A stretch of DNA of 16,513 bases from Candidatus Pacearchaeota archaeon (GTDB lineage Archaea; Nanoarchaeota; Nanoarchaeia; Pacearchaeales; GW2011-AR1): contig JALOBN010000048.1 of NCBI GenBank assembly GCA_023228245.1, positions 1 to 16,513 of the forward strand. Reading direction: 5' to 3'. Of this stretch, positions 1 through 7,155 are shown one piece after another. A program made the translations under genes and the position numbers. Position 1 is the first letter of the stretch, and every line of letters begins with the position of its first letter. The notes beneath the pieces were generated by a model that was given only the letters and a program-made list of their open reading frames with translations, was not told the DNA's origin and made no database searches.

Positions 1-252
1 ATGGGCTATACTGCAGGATATCAGTCAGGATTGGATGTTTCCAAATCGATTATGCGCGAGTACCAGAAAGCGTGGGATGCAGGCTATGAAGCAGGCCTGG
101 AAGAAATCAAGCGTCAAAAAGCGTCTGTACTTCCTGAAAATCCCGATCATGAGCGCATTCAGACCACTATCATGCCCGATCCAATCACAGGCGAATCCGA
201 ATATTCCAAAGATCCGAACGGAGATTCTCCCTATCCTGTAGTGGAAATCTAA
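1..252 (+). CDS. Small hypothetical protein with GYxAG motifs
   Basis: An 83-aa soluble protein of unknown function. The N-terminal half carries repeated Gly-Tyr/Ala-Gly steps (GYTAGYQSGLD near residue 2, then WDAGYEAGLEEIK near 25-37), which read as a short amphipathic helix pair. The C-terminal half is Pro/Asp rich and probably disordered. No signal peptide or membrane segment is seen. The ATG is the first three bases of the window. If the window end is joined to its start, GGGGGG lies five bases upstream and an in-frame stop occurs near 16475, so this would be the true start. Its stop overlaps the next start (TAATG), so the three plus-strand genes form one operon. I do not recognise the family. 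Confidence 0.7.
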   Translation: MGYTAGYQSGLDVSKSIMREYQKAWDAGYEAGLEEIKRQKASVLPENPDHERIQTTIMPDPITGESEYSKDPNGDSPYPVVEI

Positions 253-449
253 TGCTTTACAAAACGCCTTCCTATCGTCAATATCGCACCGGGTTAACTT
301 GGAATGATATCTATTCCATTCTCCGATCCGAACAGGCCGTAGGAAGGCGCTCCCATATTACAAGGCACACTATCTTAGGCAGGTGGCATGAGATCAAAAT
401 GAATCTATACCGTTCGGAGATGGAAAGTTATGGCATTGAAATTGACTGA
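252..449 (+). CDS. Small basic hypothetical protein
   Basis: A 65-aa basic protein of unknown function. Its ATG shares one base with the upstream stop (TAATG), a standard translational-coupling arrangement, and its end overlaps the next gene by 20 bases. The sequence is rich in Arg, Tyr and Ser (TYR-type segments such as YRQYRTGLTWNDIYSILRSE) and could be a small helical DNA-binding protein, since it sits in an operon with a helix-turn-helix gene. No recognised motif confirms that. It is supported mainly by coupling and by lack of a better reading frame. Confidence 0.6.
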   Translation: MLYKTPSYRQYRTGLTWNDIYSILRSEQAVGRRSHITRHTILGRWHEIKMNLYRSEMESYGIEID

Positions 450-636
450 TATTTTAAAGCGTCGCCGCAAGATTGAGAGGGATATGCAAATTTTTCGACG
501 CTATTGTGAGGGCTACATGGTAGGGGAAATCTGCGAGCGATTTGGTATGAACCGATCGCAGATTTATAAGGTATTGCGGGAATTGAGGGATGGGGGACTG
601 CAGTTCAAGACTTTGGAAAAAACTCCCTGGGATTAG
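430..636 (+). CDS. Helix-turn-helix DNA-binding protein
   Basis: A 68-aa basic protein. Residues about 28-50 (GEICERFGMNRSQIYKVLRE) form a resolvase/homeodomain-like helix-turn-helix: the first helix around GEICERFG, a turn at MNRS and a recognition helix QIYKVLRE. Basic residues before it (KRRRKIERD) suit DNA backbone contact. It starts inside the preceding gene, with GGAAAG close upstream. It is likely a transcriptional regulator, or a small terminase-like or recombination accessory factor; regulator is the simplest reading because no partner enzyme is present. Its stop overlaps by four bases the stop of the convergent minus-strand gene. A plausible target, by inference only, is the pair of inverted repeats near 16.1 and 16.48 kb. 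Confidence 0.7.
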   Translation: MALKLTDILKRRRKIERDMQIFRRYCEGYMVGEICERFGMNRSQIYKVLRELRDGGLQFKTLEKTPWD

Positions 637-950
637 CGCCTCTTTCTTCTGTAATATGTTCTGGCGCGATATCCTCGCACCTTCATAGGATGACGCTTCG
701 AATAATAAGGCGGATTTCGGCGATAGCTGGATCCGCCAAAAATCGCGATTGCAGCGAATATCCCACCGATAATGAGCCATCCCGAAATCCCGCTTTTTTC
801 GGCTGTAACGCCGATCCCTTCCGGATATGTTAGCTCTATCCCTTCTGTTATTGGAGGTGCTGCAGTATTGTTATAGTCAAAAGGGCCATACCCGAGTATG
901 TCCTGAATCGGCGTGATAATATTTCCAAATTTCCGCTTTGCGCTATACAT
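633..950 (-). CDS. Single-pass membrane protein with Arg-rich tail
   Basis: A 105-aa protein. A soluble N-terminal half is followed by one membrane segment (SGWLIIGGIFAAIAIFGG, about residues 55-73) and a strongly basic C-terminal tail that contains RRNPPYY and ends in RRKRR. The same layout and the RRNPP motif recur in the protein at 7156-7914, which argues that both belong to the virion membrane and face the packaged DNA with their basic tails. A strong ribosome binding site, GGAGG, lies seven to eight bases before the ATG. It is the last gene of the late block and converges with the plus-strand operon. Function is inferred from architecture only. Confidence 0.7.
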   Translation of the reverse strand: MYSAKRKFGNIITPIQDILGYGPFDYNNTAAPPITEGIELTYPEGIGVTAEKSGISGWLIIGGIFAAIAIFGGSSYRRNPPYYSKRHPMKVRGYRARTYYRRKRR

Positions 951-964
951 TCCCGAACCTCCGA

Positions 965-1861
965 TTATTTTAAGGCCAAAAGAATCGCCCCGCCGATCAA
1001 TACGATAGGCAATATAGAGCTTTTAGAGGCAGTCTGGCTCTGTTTCTGCGCCATCATAGCGGCGAGCTGTGCCTGGGTATACCCCGTTTGAGAGCTTGTA
1101 GTCTGCCCCGTCACAAGCGATTTCAGCATCGAAGCCATTTGTGTCAGGGACATAGAGCTTGAAGCATTGCTCCCACTTCCTGACGCTTTGCTCCCTCCCG
1201 ATCCACCACCGATAGATACAGGACTTCCCCATGATCCGCTTGAAACTCGCTGTGCCGCATCCTTTTGAGCGGCAGGTGGCACGATATCTTTCCAAGGGAT
1301 GTTTGTAATATCTTCCGGCGTGTGCGTATTGAAATAGTCGATATAACTGGAGCCGACTCCGGAAAACATATTTTCCGATTCAAAATAGCTTTCGATCGCC
1401 GCCTCCGCCGCCGCTTCGTCGCCATAGATCGGCAAATCAATAAGTCCGAGCGCAAAATCAGGCAGTTCTACGCTTGAATCAATCATGGCACTGATATCTG
1501 TATCAAGTGGCATATCGCCATACCAGTCCGAATATTCTGATCCATCCACATAAGGATCATAGCTATAATTTTCAGACGGATAGTAAGTATCAATCAGTCC
1601 CTCACTAAAGTCTGGAAGATAGACAGAATCGTCATAAAGCGATGCCCAATCATAATCAGCTCCCAGATCGCCGCCCCAATCCATTCCATAATCGTAATAT
1701 TCGTCCATAGATTCTCCTATTACTTTCTGGATCATGGTATCCCATTCCGCTTCACCCATATTGATTGCTGCATATCCAAGCTCGAATGGCATATCCCAAA
1801 AATCGTTATATAGTCCAGAATTTAAAATGTCTTCAAAATTTGCGGCGAAATTGCTAGACAT
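965..1861 (-). CDS. Acidic protein with C-terminal membrane anchor
   Basis: A 298-aa protein. Residues 1-190 are very acidic and rich in Tyr, Trp and Ser, and contain an internal repeat (SVYLPDFSEGLID near residue 80, SVELPDFALGLID near 130). Residues about 205-245 are a Gly/Ser linker, 245-280 a Gln/Ser/Ala stretch, and the last 16 residues one hydrophobic segment ending in Lys (LPIVLIGGAILLALK). This suggests a protein displayed on, or held under, a membrane by its C-terminus, such as a minor capsid, spike-anchor or infection protein. The start overlaps the upstream gene by eight bases (ATGTCTAG), so translation is coupled; no strong ribosome binding site is visible. I do not recognise the family. 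Confidence 0.7.
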   Translation of the reverse strand: MSSNFAANFEDILNSGLYNDFWDMPFELGYAAINMGEAEWDTMIQKVIGESMDEYYDYGMDWGGDLGADYDWASLYDDSVYLPDFSEGLIDTYYPSENYSYDPYVDGSEYSDWYGDMPLDTDISAMIDSSVELPDFALGLIDLPIYGDEAAAEAAIESYFESENMFSGVGSSYIDYFNTHTPEDITNIPWKDIVPPAAQKDAAQRVSSGSWGSPVSIGGGSGGSKASGSGSNASSSMSLTQMASMLKSLVTGQTTSSQTGYTQAQLAAMMAQKQSQTASKSSILPIVLIGGAILLALK

Positions 1862-2060
1862 TATCGCACCGCGAGCAATGCTTCATTATATGCTTAACAT
1901 CGCTCGCAATGCCGGATATTACTTCACTATCCTTTTCACATTTTTCAATTCTGCGCACGATATTATGATAAATAATTCCTATAAGAGCGCCAAATATTGT
2001 AAACAGTCCGACAGCGATTTCACGCATATATGGATTTGATGGCGGAATAACAGAATTCAT
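1854..2060 (-). CDS. Small membrane protein (TM plus helical tail)
   Basis: A 68-aa protein with the start chosen at the ATG whose preceding AAAGGA is well placed and which overlaps the upstream stop as ATGA. A longer reading up to 2129 is possible but has no better site. One membrane segment (EIAVGLFTIFGALIGIIYH, about residues 13-31) is followed by a charged, probably coiled-coil tail with three Cys (EKCEKD, HCSRC). The topology resembles small holin-associated or membrane-remodelling phage proteins, but no family motif proves it. Neighbours on both sides are also membrane proteins. Confidence 0.6.
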   Translation of the reverse strand: MNSVIPPSNPYMREIAVGLFTIFGALIGIIYHNIVRRIEKCEKDSEVISGIASDVKHIMKHCSRCDNV

Positions 2061-2452
2061 ATTTTTCCTTTGAAAAATGCGAAATAAGCGATTAGTCCCG
2101 CACTTCCCCACAATACCCATGGGAGCCACTTAACAACTGTTTCCGCCTGTGGGAGCATTGAACCGATATCAGAGCTTCCCTCTAAAGTACTCTCTATAAG
2201 AGTTCCCGGCAAATCAGCAAGAAAGTCGAACCATACATCATAGGTATCGCTATAAACTTCGCCATCCGCATTATATACGGAAATATCCCACGCCTGATAT
2301 TTATTGTCCCGAATCATGAGCAAATAGCGATGATTATTATAGACAACATAAAGCCCATATGTAGGAATATTCAATGCATGTTGCAGCGCATCGGATGATA
2401 CTGTTAGCGCTATCTGTGCTGCAAGCTGATCTGATACTTTAGTAGCGGCCAT
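2057..2452 (-). CDS. Membrane-anchored hypothetical protein
   Basis: A 131-aa protein. Residues 1-100 are soluble, mixed alpha/beta and rich in Tyr and Asp. Residues about 105-127 form a single membrane segment (WLPWVLWGSAGLIAYFAFF), ending in a short basic tail FKGKI. AAAAGGAT lies six to seven bases before the ATG. The downstream start overlaps its stop. By architecture it is another virion-membrane protein candidate. Its position right after the secreted beta-helix protein could mean it helps display or anchor that protein; this is inference from order alone. Confidence 0.65.
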   Translation of the reverse strand: MAATKVSDQLAAQIALTVSSDALQHALNIPTYGLYVVYNNHRYLLMIRDNKYQAWDISVYNADGEVYSDTYDVWFDFLADLPGTLIESTLEGSSDIGSMLPQAETVVKWLPWVLWGSAGLIAYFAFFKGKI

Positions 2453-2462
2453 AATAATCCTT

Positions 2463-4175
2463 TTAACTTGCTAGAAACGCTAAAGAATACGTTCTTGTAC
2501 CTGATCTATTATTTTTAATCCAATATTTTCCAGCATCGAAATAAATGCATAATTTATCAGCTGTATCTGTAATAGCAATTGTTGCTAATGCATCATCACC
2601 GATCACAGCCGCCGTAAAGCTTCCAAGTATAAAGACCGATCCGGCTACCTGTTTAAAAGTATTATCCATTACAAAAATGCGTCCCGAATCTGAACATAAT
2701 ATCGTGCTTAGATCCAGCCGTGACCCTGAATCTAATGTCACGTGAATTCCAGCCTGAATACCTCCCGTCGGTGTATAAATATTGAATATATTATCCTGTC
2801 CGGAAGATGCCGACGCAGGAATAACAGTATTTTTTATAATTGCATTCGAATCACCGCTTATTTGCCCGCTGGAAATTATCGTATTCCCGGCACTATTAGT
2901 AATATAAAAAGGTATTCCTACTGTAGTATCATCAAATAGATTTCCTGAAAAAATATTTCCATATCCATAATCTACTTTAATACCATATGTCAAAGCATTC
3001 ATTTCTATAATATTATCCGTTATCATCCACCCATGATCATTATTCGCGGCGGATACTCCTTTAATCTCAATAGCCCTATTAAGGGCAAGATAGGCAACAT
3101 AAGAATTATTACTTATGACAATTCCATTTGCATAAGTCTGCCCTAAAGCGATTCCTAGATTTAAAAAGCTATTATTGCTTATATTTGCGCCGCATCCTGA
3201 AAATGGGGAATTTATTGTCCCATCATCAACAATGGACGTGCCTCCAAGAGTAACCATATCTTGCTGCCCGCCGCTCCCTACAAAATGGTTATCATGGATC
3301 GAAAGCGCAGTATCAGTGGTATAAATAAAAGGAGTCGTATTAGCTATCCCACCATCTACAATATTAAGATTTTTTATCTCAAGCGCACCGCGCCCGAGCG
3401 TCGTAATTTTTCCCCCCGCGCCTTGATATCTAAGATCTAACTTCGCACCGCCTTCATAGGCCCATGTCTTACATGATGATGGCCCCGTTAGAGTAATATT
3501 ATTCTGTACAGGCGGGACAGCACCATCATTAGGCAAAGTCAATTTCGAATCGGCTCTATAATATCCTGATCCTGAGTGAAAATAAATTTCGCCCGCTCCC
3601 GCTGTATATACAGCAGCAAAAAGTTTATTCATTGCTATACTGCCGTCAGTATTATCAGGATTCCAGCCCCACCATTCTGGCAGAAATATGTTAACTGATA
3701 CATTCCCCGAAAAAGATACTATTCCGATTCCTGAAAATATTTGTGTATTAACAGCATCAATATTCCCTGTCAATGTAAGAGTTTTGCCCGCCGATATTGA
3801 AAAAATTCCACCTGAAAAAATCAGGTCTGCAGCGCAGGAAACATTATTTGAAATAAGATAAGTTCCGGCTGGAATTATTACAGGCACACCAGAAGCACAT
3901 GCGCTAACCAGCGCCGCCGAATCATCTATGATTCCTCCCCCTGTCCCGCCAAAATCTTTAATGCTCAACAGATCTATTTTCTGCCATGTATTAGTATTAA
4001 TACATCTATACGGGCCTGTAGCGCCGGTAGTAAGGTATACTATATCCCCATTCAAAGGCTTGCAGACACTAGGCAATACGCTAACGGGCTGTATGCGCCT
4101 CGCAGTATCCCCATTAACTTGTGAAAATGCCGGAAAAGCACATAATACGAAAATAAGACATAATAGCTTTTTCAT
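2463..4175 (-). CDS. Secreted pectate-lyase-like beta-helix protein
   Basis: A 570-aa protein. Residues 1-19 look like a signal peptide (basic MKKLL, hydrophobic core, AFS-Q cleavage). Residues about 34-67 form a small module with two Cys. The motif DFGGTGGGIIDDSAAL near 73-89 matches the characteristic entry of pectate-lyase-3 / tailspike beta-helices (DFGAxGDGxxDD). The remaining 450 residues show repeating short beta-strand and Asn/Gly turns (for example ITGNI, ISNNS, IEIKG), as in a right-handed parallel beta-helix. In phages such folds bind or cleave surface polysaccharide as receptor-binding spikes. The signal peptide is unusual for a virion protein and could mean a secreted depolymerase. 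GAGGGCGG precedes the ATG. Compared with the flanking genes its base use is more A/T-rich, which fits exchange of host-range genes. Confidence 0.75.
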   Translation of the reverse strand: MKKLLCLIFVLCAFPAFSQVNGDTARRIQPVSVLPSVCKPLNGDIVYLTTGATGPYRCINTNTWQKIDLLSIKDFGGTGGGIIDDSAALVSACASGVPVIIPAGTYLISNNVSCAADLIFSGGIFSISAGKTLTLTGNIDAVNTQIFSGIGIVSFSGNVSVNIFLPEWWGWNPDNTDGSIAMNKLFAAVYTAGAGEIYFHSGSGYYRADSKLTLPNDGAVPPVQNNITLTGPSSCKTWAYEGGAKLDLRYQGAGGKITTLGRGALEIKNLNIVDGGIANTTPFIYTTDTALSIHDNHFVGSGGQQDMVTLGGTSIVDDGTINSPFSGCGANISNNSFLNLGIALGQTYANGIVISNNSYVAYLALNRAIEIKGVSAANNDHGWMITDNIIEMNALTYGIKVDYGYGNIFSGNLFDDTTVGIPFYITNSAGNTIISSGQISGDSNAIIKNTVIPASASSGQDNIFNIYTPTGGIQAGIHVTLDSGSRLDLSTILCSDSGRIFVMDNTFKQVAGSVFILGSFTAAVIGDDALATIAITDTADKLCIYFDAGKYWIKNNRSGTRTYSLAFLAS

Positions 4176-4186
4176 TATCCGCCCTC

Positions 4187-4639
4187 TTAGAGAATAAGAG
4201 ATTGCAAGGTAGTATATGCACCATCCGGAGCATTCAATTTACCAGCGACAAATTCCGCATATTCCGCTTGCGATCCTTCCGCATATTTTTGAAATACTTC
4301 GTACAGCGTATCCGAAAGCGAATAGACGCTGGATTGCCCGGTAAGCATGAGGCGCAATTGATGCTTTAGAGCATCCATGCCCGAAGCTTCCGAGTCAAAA
4401 ATAACATGGCCTGATTCATCTGTTCCAATAGCGCCCGCCCAAGGGATGCTACTTCCAAACCAGCGCAAATTTCCCGGGTTATTATTGCGATAGCTCCGGC
4501 TTCCAGGATACCAGCCTTCAAAAGATTTGATTGCATCGGCCATCTTGCCAATGACGCTATCCATTTTCGACATGACAATCCCGCCTCCCGCCAGCAATAA
4601 AGCTCCGATCCCGAGTATGAAAAACCATTTTTTACCCAT
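4187..4639 (-). CDS. Membrane-anchored lysozyme-like muralytic protein
   Basis: A 150-aa protein with an N-terminal membrane anchor (WFFILGIGALLLAGGGIVM, about residues 5-24) and a lysozyme-like domain. The signature SFEGW followed by SYRNNNPGNLRW is the hallmark of a phage-associated transglycosylase-like family; the Glu in SFEGW is the likely catalytic acid. Later parts (GAIGTDESG, F-DSEASG, ALKHQL) also fit. It likely cleaves peptidoglycan, either as a virion enzyme for genome entry or at lysis; the anchor, and the place among capsid genes, favours a virion-membrane enzyme. I chose the ATG at 4639, which overlaps the previous stop by eight bases. A TTG at 4648 would add three residues. Confidence 0.75.
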   Translation of the reverse strand: MGKKWFFILGIGALLLAGGGIVMSKMDSVIGKMADAIKSFEGWYPGSRSYRNNNPGNLRWFGSSIPWAGAIGTDESGHVIFDSEASGMDALKHQLRLMLTGQSSVYSLSDTLYEVFQKYAEGSQAEYAEFVAGKLNAPDGAYTTLQSLIL

Positions 4640-5063
4640 AAAGTTCAATATTTGCCCTGAATTGAGATCCTGCTACACCGCTTTTAGCTCTTACCGATAA
4701 GGTGGAACCGGCCTGAATAAAGCATGGGAAGGAATATATCTGTTCTACTTTGAAAGCTTCGGCAGGCAAAGCGTCACACTTAAAATCTTGATGCGACCCG
4801 CCCGAGCTAGGATATAAAATGCTTTCCATCCCGACAGGCCCTATGCCTATCTGAAATCCGTTTGAAAATACATTTCCCGCAAGCGACAGAAGTCTCAGAA
4901 CGATCCATCGCCCATAAATTGTAGGGCCTGCCGATCCGAGCGGGGCATGGTTCCATGCCCCGTAGGCGTTAATGCCTCCGGAAACGGGCATATATTCGCC
5001 CAAGCTCTGACATAATGTGAATGGTGTGTAGAAAAATCCACTTCCACCCGATTTGATTATCAT
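4632..5063 (-). CDS. Beta-rich structural protein, paralogue A
   Basis: A 143-aa beta-rich protein without signal or membrane segment. It is clearly related to its upstream neighbour at 5066-5500: GFFYTPFT vs GYFQSPFT, GAWNH vs GAWAH, PTIYGRW vs PTVSGRW, IGIGPVGMESILYPSSGG vs IKIGRGAAGAEVLFLPNAG, and YSFPCFIQAG vs FSFPYQMAAG all occur in the same order. Size, strand pattern and the tandem setting in the late block fit a single-jelly-roll minor capsid, spike or fibre protein. The start lies a few bases after the upstream stop with only a weak ribosome binding site, so translational coupling likely matters. Confidence 0.7.
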   Translation of the reverse strand: MIIKSGGSGFFYTPFTLCQSLGEYMPVSGGINAYGAWNHAPLGSAGPTIYGRWIVLRLLSLAGNVFSNGFQIGIGPVGMESILYPSSGGSHQDFKCDALPAEAFKVEQIYSFPCFIQAGSTLSVRAKSGVAGSQFRANIELYG

Positions 5064-5065
5064 GA

Positions 5066-5500
5066 TTAGGACCAGATATACATATTTATCAGCACATTCT
5101 GAACGCCGATAATATCATTCGCTATTGAAAAGGATATATCAATTCCTGCCGCCATTTGATATGGAAATGAAAAAGCGACAGGTACAAGCTTCGTCCCATC
5201 CGTCAGGCCCCACCGAGCGGTGAATTCCGCGTTAGTACCCGCATTCGGCAGGAAAAGAACTTCTGCCCCTGCCGCACCGCGCCCGATCTTTATTTTTAAA
5301 ACCTGCGCCGTAGGTTGATCATTTGGCGAGCATGATAGCGATACCCAGCGCCCGCTCACAGTAGGAGTTACAGCGAGCAAATGCGCCCAAGCTCCGAAAT
5401 CGCCTGCAGCAAGGCCCGTCTGCGCCTGCCAAGTGCCGAAGGGAACTACATCGGTGAAGGGGCTTTGAAAATATCCAATCCCAGGCGATAGCTGTATCAT
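5066..5500 (-). CDS. Beta-rich structural protein, paralogue B
   Basis: A 144-aa beta-rich protein, paralogous to the downstream gene (shared GxFxxPFT, GAWxH, PTxxGRW, FSFP/YSFP motifs in order). No signal peptide or membrane segment. The start at the ATG at 5500 overlaps the stop of the upstream gene as ATGA and has GGAG eleven bases before it; a TTG at 5518 would add six residues but would lose that arrangement. Duplication followed by divergence is common for paired capsid or vertex proteins that must fit non-equivalent positions, so a capsid/spike role is inferred. The fold is predicted from strand pattern only. Confidence 0.7.
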   Translation of the reverse strand: MIQLSPGIGYFQSPFTDVVPFGTWQAQTGLAAGDFGAWAHLLAVTPTVSGRWVSLSCSPNDQPTAQVLKIKIGRGAAGAEVLFLPNAGTNAEFTARWGLTDGTKLVPVAFSFPYQMAAGIDISFSIANDIIGVQNVLINMYIWS

Positions 5501-5910
5501 AGAACGCGCGTGCTCCAATACACTTTCACAATCTGTGCCGGGACGGTAGAAATAACCCAGAAGTCCGCTAAATCATAAAAAACTTCGTCAAAGGATTTGC
5601 TATTTCCCTGCCCTGAAGCTTCCCGCTGAGCCCTCTGCAGACTTTCAGCATAAGTAAATGTGCCAGGGAAAAGCGAACCTGCCAGGGAATTATCACTATC
5701 AAGGCCCCACTGATAAGCGATTCCAGGATCTATTTCCAGCCCATTGACAGTATTGGCAGGGCCGCCGATAAATACTGTGGCCGCGTTCAGTATGGAAGCC
5801 TGAACCAGTATTTCCTTAACCGGAATATGTGCCTGATTTAGAGAAATGCAGACGGGGACTGTGCCTACTGTAATCGCCCTGAAATTGGGGCGAATGTATT
5901 TCGTTGCCAT
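5497..5910 (-). CDS. Beta-rich phage structural protein
   Basis: A 137-aa protein. The N-terminal 75 residues (TVGTVPVCISLNQAHIPVKE, then VFIGGPANTVNGLEIDPG) resemble a widespread type of small phage virion protein in which a VxIGG strand and a Leu-x-Pro-Gly turn recur. The end (DLADFWVISTVPAQIVKVYW) fits the closing strands of such a beta-sandwich. No membrane segment. AGGGGCGG sits close before the ATG. It lies between the candidate capsid genes and the two paralogues, so a minor capsid, vertex or fibre-base role is likely; the exact role is unknown. Confidence 0.65.
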   Translation of the reverse strand: MATKYIRPNFRAITVGTVPVCISLNQAHIPVKEILVQASILNAATVFIGGPANTVNGLEIDPGIAYQWGLDSDNSLAGSLFPGTFTYAESLQRAQREASGQGNSKSFDEVFYDLADFWVISTVPAQIVKVYWSTRVL

Positions 5911-5925
5911 GATCCGCCCCTATTT

Positions 5926-6375
5926 TCAGAACCGTGCATATTGATTATCAAGATAGAAAATCTTGAAGCCGCATAGGGAAACATTCGCGAGTTGTGCCGC
6001 AGGCTCGCGATTAGTCAGCGTCACCTGGATAACGCTAGATCCTTTGATAATGAAAGGTTCCGGCCATACAAAAGGCAGCTGCCCATTGCCGCATACATTG
6101 TTCTGGTGCTGCGGCAAGTCCTGCCAGTTCTTGCCCGAGCCGGAATCGAAAAATGATATCAGCATATCCGGATTTGCCGTAAGCGTCCCTGCAGCGCTAT
6201 ACGATGATAGATTGACGTACCGCGTCACAAAATCGGAATCGTTCTGGGTATTGATTGGCTGGATAACGGTGGCGCCCGCCAGAAGGGCCGCGATAGGAAA
6301 TTCAGCCTGATAGAAAAAAGGCTGGATATCAATTTTCCCTGCCGCATAAGCATCTTGAATTTTTTGCAGTAACAT
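5926..6375 (-). CDS. Jelly-roll-like minor capsid protein candidate
   Basis: A 149-aa beta-rich protein. The order of strands around TRYVNLSSYSAAGTL, MLISFFDSGSGKNW, PFVWPEPFIIKGSSVIQVTL and NVSLCGFKIFYLD is that of a single jelly roll: a strand with DSGSGK, a Pro-rich loop, then strands with xxSxIxVxL and a final xxLxGFKxF. This type of protein is found in several tailless and some tailed phages, but I cannot assign a named family. AGGAG lies ten bases before the ATG. It is the first gene after the candidate capsid gene and is separated from it by a strong hairpin, which would lower its expression relative to the capsid gene. Confidence 0.6.
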   Translation of the reverse strand: MLLQKIQDAYAAGKIDIQPFFYQAEFPIAALLAGATVIQPINTQNDSDFVTRYVNLSSYSAAGTLTANPDMLISFFDSGSGKNWQDLPQHQNNVCGNGQLPFVWPEPFIIKGSSVIQVTLTNREPAAQLANVSLCGFKIFYLDNQYARF

Positions 6376-6411
6376 CGTTTTAAACTCCTATGCAAAATGA
6401 AATGGAAATTA

Positions 6412-6448
6412 GGCGGGTGATGGAGTGCTTGTCACTCCCTCACCCGCC
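6412..6448 (-). terminator. Strong hairpin after the candidate capsid gene
   Basis: Two 16-base arms (6412-6427 and 6433-6448) pair with one mismatch around a five-base loop. Read in the direction of transcription, the GC-rich stem is followed by TAATTTCCATTTCATTTTG, which is T-rich but interrupted. It is probably a leaky intrinsic terminator or an mRNA-stabilising 3' end, letting the upstream gene be expressed well above those downstream. Confidence 0.7.
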
Positions 6449-6463
6449 AATTAAAAACGATTG

Positions 6464-7090
6464 TTACTGAATCGGGCGGATCAAATCCCCGTCCAGAACC
6501 ACGACAATGTTCTGCGTCCCGGAATTCAGCGTCACCGCTGCAGGCCATGTCAAAACGATGTTGAAATTGATTTGCGGAGCAATCAGGATCGGCTTCGTCA
6601 GGGAATAAACCGAACGAGGATCCTGTATACCGTTATTGGCGAGCTGCGTGGTATTGGCTACAGCCGCACCCGCATTTATCGCTACGGCACCGCCTCCGGA
6701 TGGGAGCATCCACAGAGGCCACTGCCCATAGTTTTTTTGTCCGATTGTAAAGCTCAAAGTTCCGGTATTGATAAGATTGTTCATGTCATCGATGGCGCCA
6801 AGCTGAATGGCGGCCGCAGCATTGTCCAGAGTGACAAAATACGGCGTCAAAGGTTTCACGCGGATAGCCCGCACTAGAAACGATTTCGGGCTGGCAAGCT
6901 GCCCCGCAAGTTCCATATTGGAAAGCGAAAGATTCGCCCGCACACCATTGAAGAATGTGAGCTGAGTGGTCACTGCCGTAGTATACGTGAGAGTATCCCA
7001 CCAGGACCAGCCGATAACTTCTTTGTCATTGCCAAATTGGCTATTATACTTGTCATAGTCAGCCGGGATATTCGAATTCATGCTACCCAT
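6464..7090 (-). CDS. Candidate major capsid protein
   Basis: A 208-aa protein without signal peptide or membrane segment, rich in Thr, Asn, Ala and beta-branched residues. Predicted strands alternate with Asn/Gly loops (TTQLTFFNGVRANLS, FLVRAIRVKPLTP, TLSFTIGQKNYGQW, QINFNIVLTWPAAVTL, NIVVVLDGDLI), as in a single jelly roll. Support for major-capsid status is indirect: best-looking ribosome binding site in the block (AGGAG), its own leader and trailer hairpins, position at the head of the beta-protein cluster, and size similar to the small single-jelly-roll capsid proteins of P23-77-like viruses. It is too short for a double jelly roll of the PRD1/PM2 type. A spike or minor protein remains possible. 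Confidence 0.5.
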   Translation of the reverse strand: MGSMNSNIPADYDKYNSQFGNDKEVIGWSWWDTLTYTTAVTTQLTFFNGVRANLSLSNMELAGQLASPKSFLVRAIRVKPLTPYFVTLDNAAAAIQLGAIDDMNNLINTGTLSFTIGQKNYGQWPLWMLPSGGGAVAINAGAAVANTTQLANNGIQDPRSVYSLTKPILIAPQINFNIVLTWPAAVTLNSGTQNIVVVLDGDLIRPIQ

Positions 7091-7126
7091 GATATTGCGC
7101 TCCTGAAATTAAAAGGTTAAATAGCG

Positions 7127-7150
7127 AGGGCCTTATATAGATAAGGCCCT
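7127..7150 (-). promoter_or_regulatory. Perfect hairpin upstream of the candidate capsid gene
   Basis: AGGGCCTTAT and ATAAGGCCCT form a perfect 10-bp stem with a four-base loop between the membrane/basic protein gene and the candidate capsid gene. There is no run of T directly after the stem on the transcribed strand, so an RNA processing site, 5' stabiliser or weak terminator is more likely than a full terminator. Confidence 0.6.
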
Positions 7151-7155
7151 GTTAA

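Noticed and set aside
454..780. Minus-strand open frame of 108 codons opposite the helix-turn-helix gene
   Set aside because: It overlaps both the convincing plus-strand regulator and the end of the membrane protein gene at 633-950, has no ribosome binding site of note and no protein-like pattern.
1023..1455. Two minus-strand frames of about 90-100 codons inside the acidic anchored protein gene
   Set aside because: Both are alternative frames of a longer gene with a coherent domain plan and C-terminal anchor, and neither has its own supporting signals.
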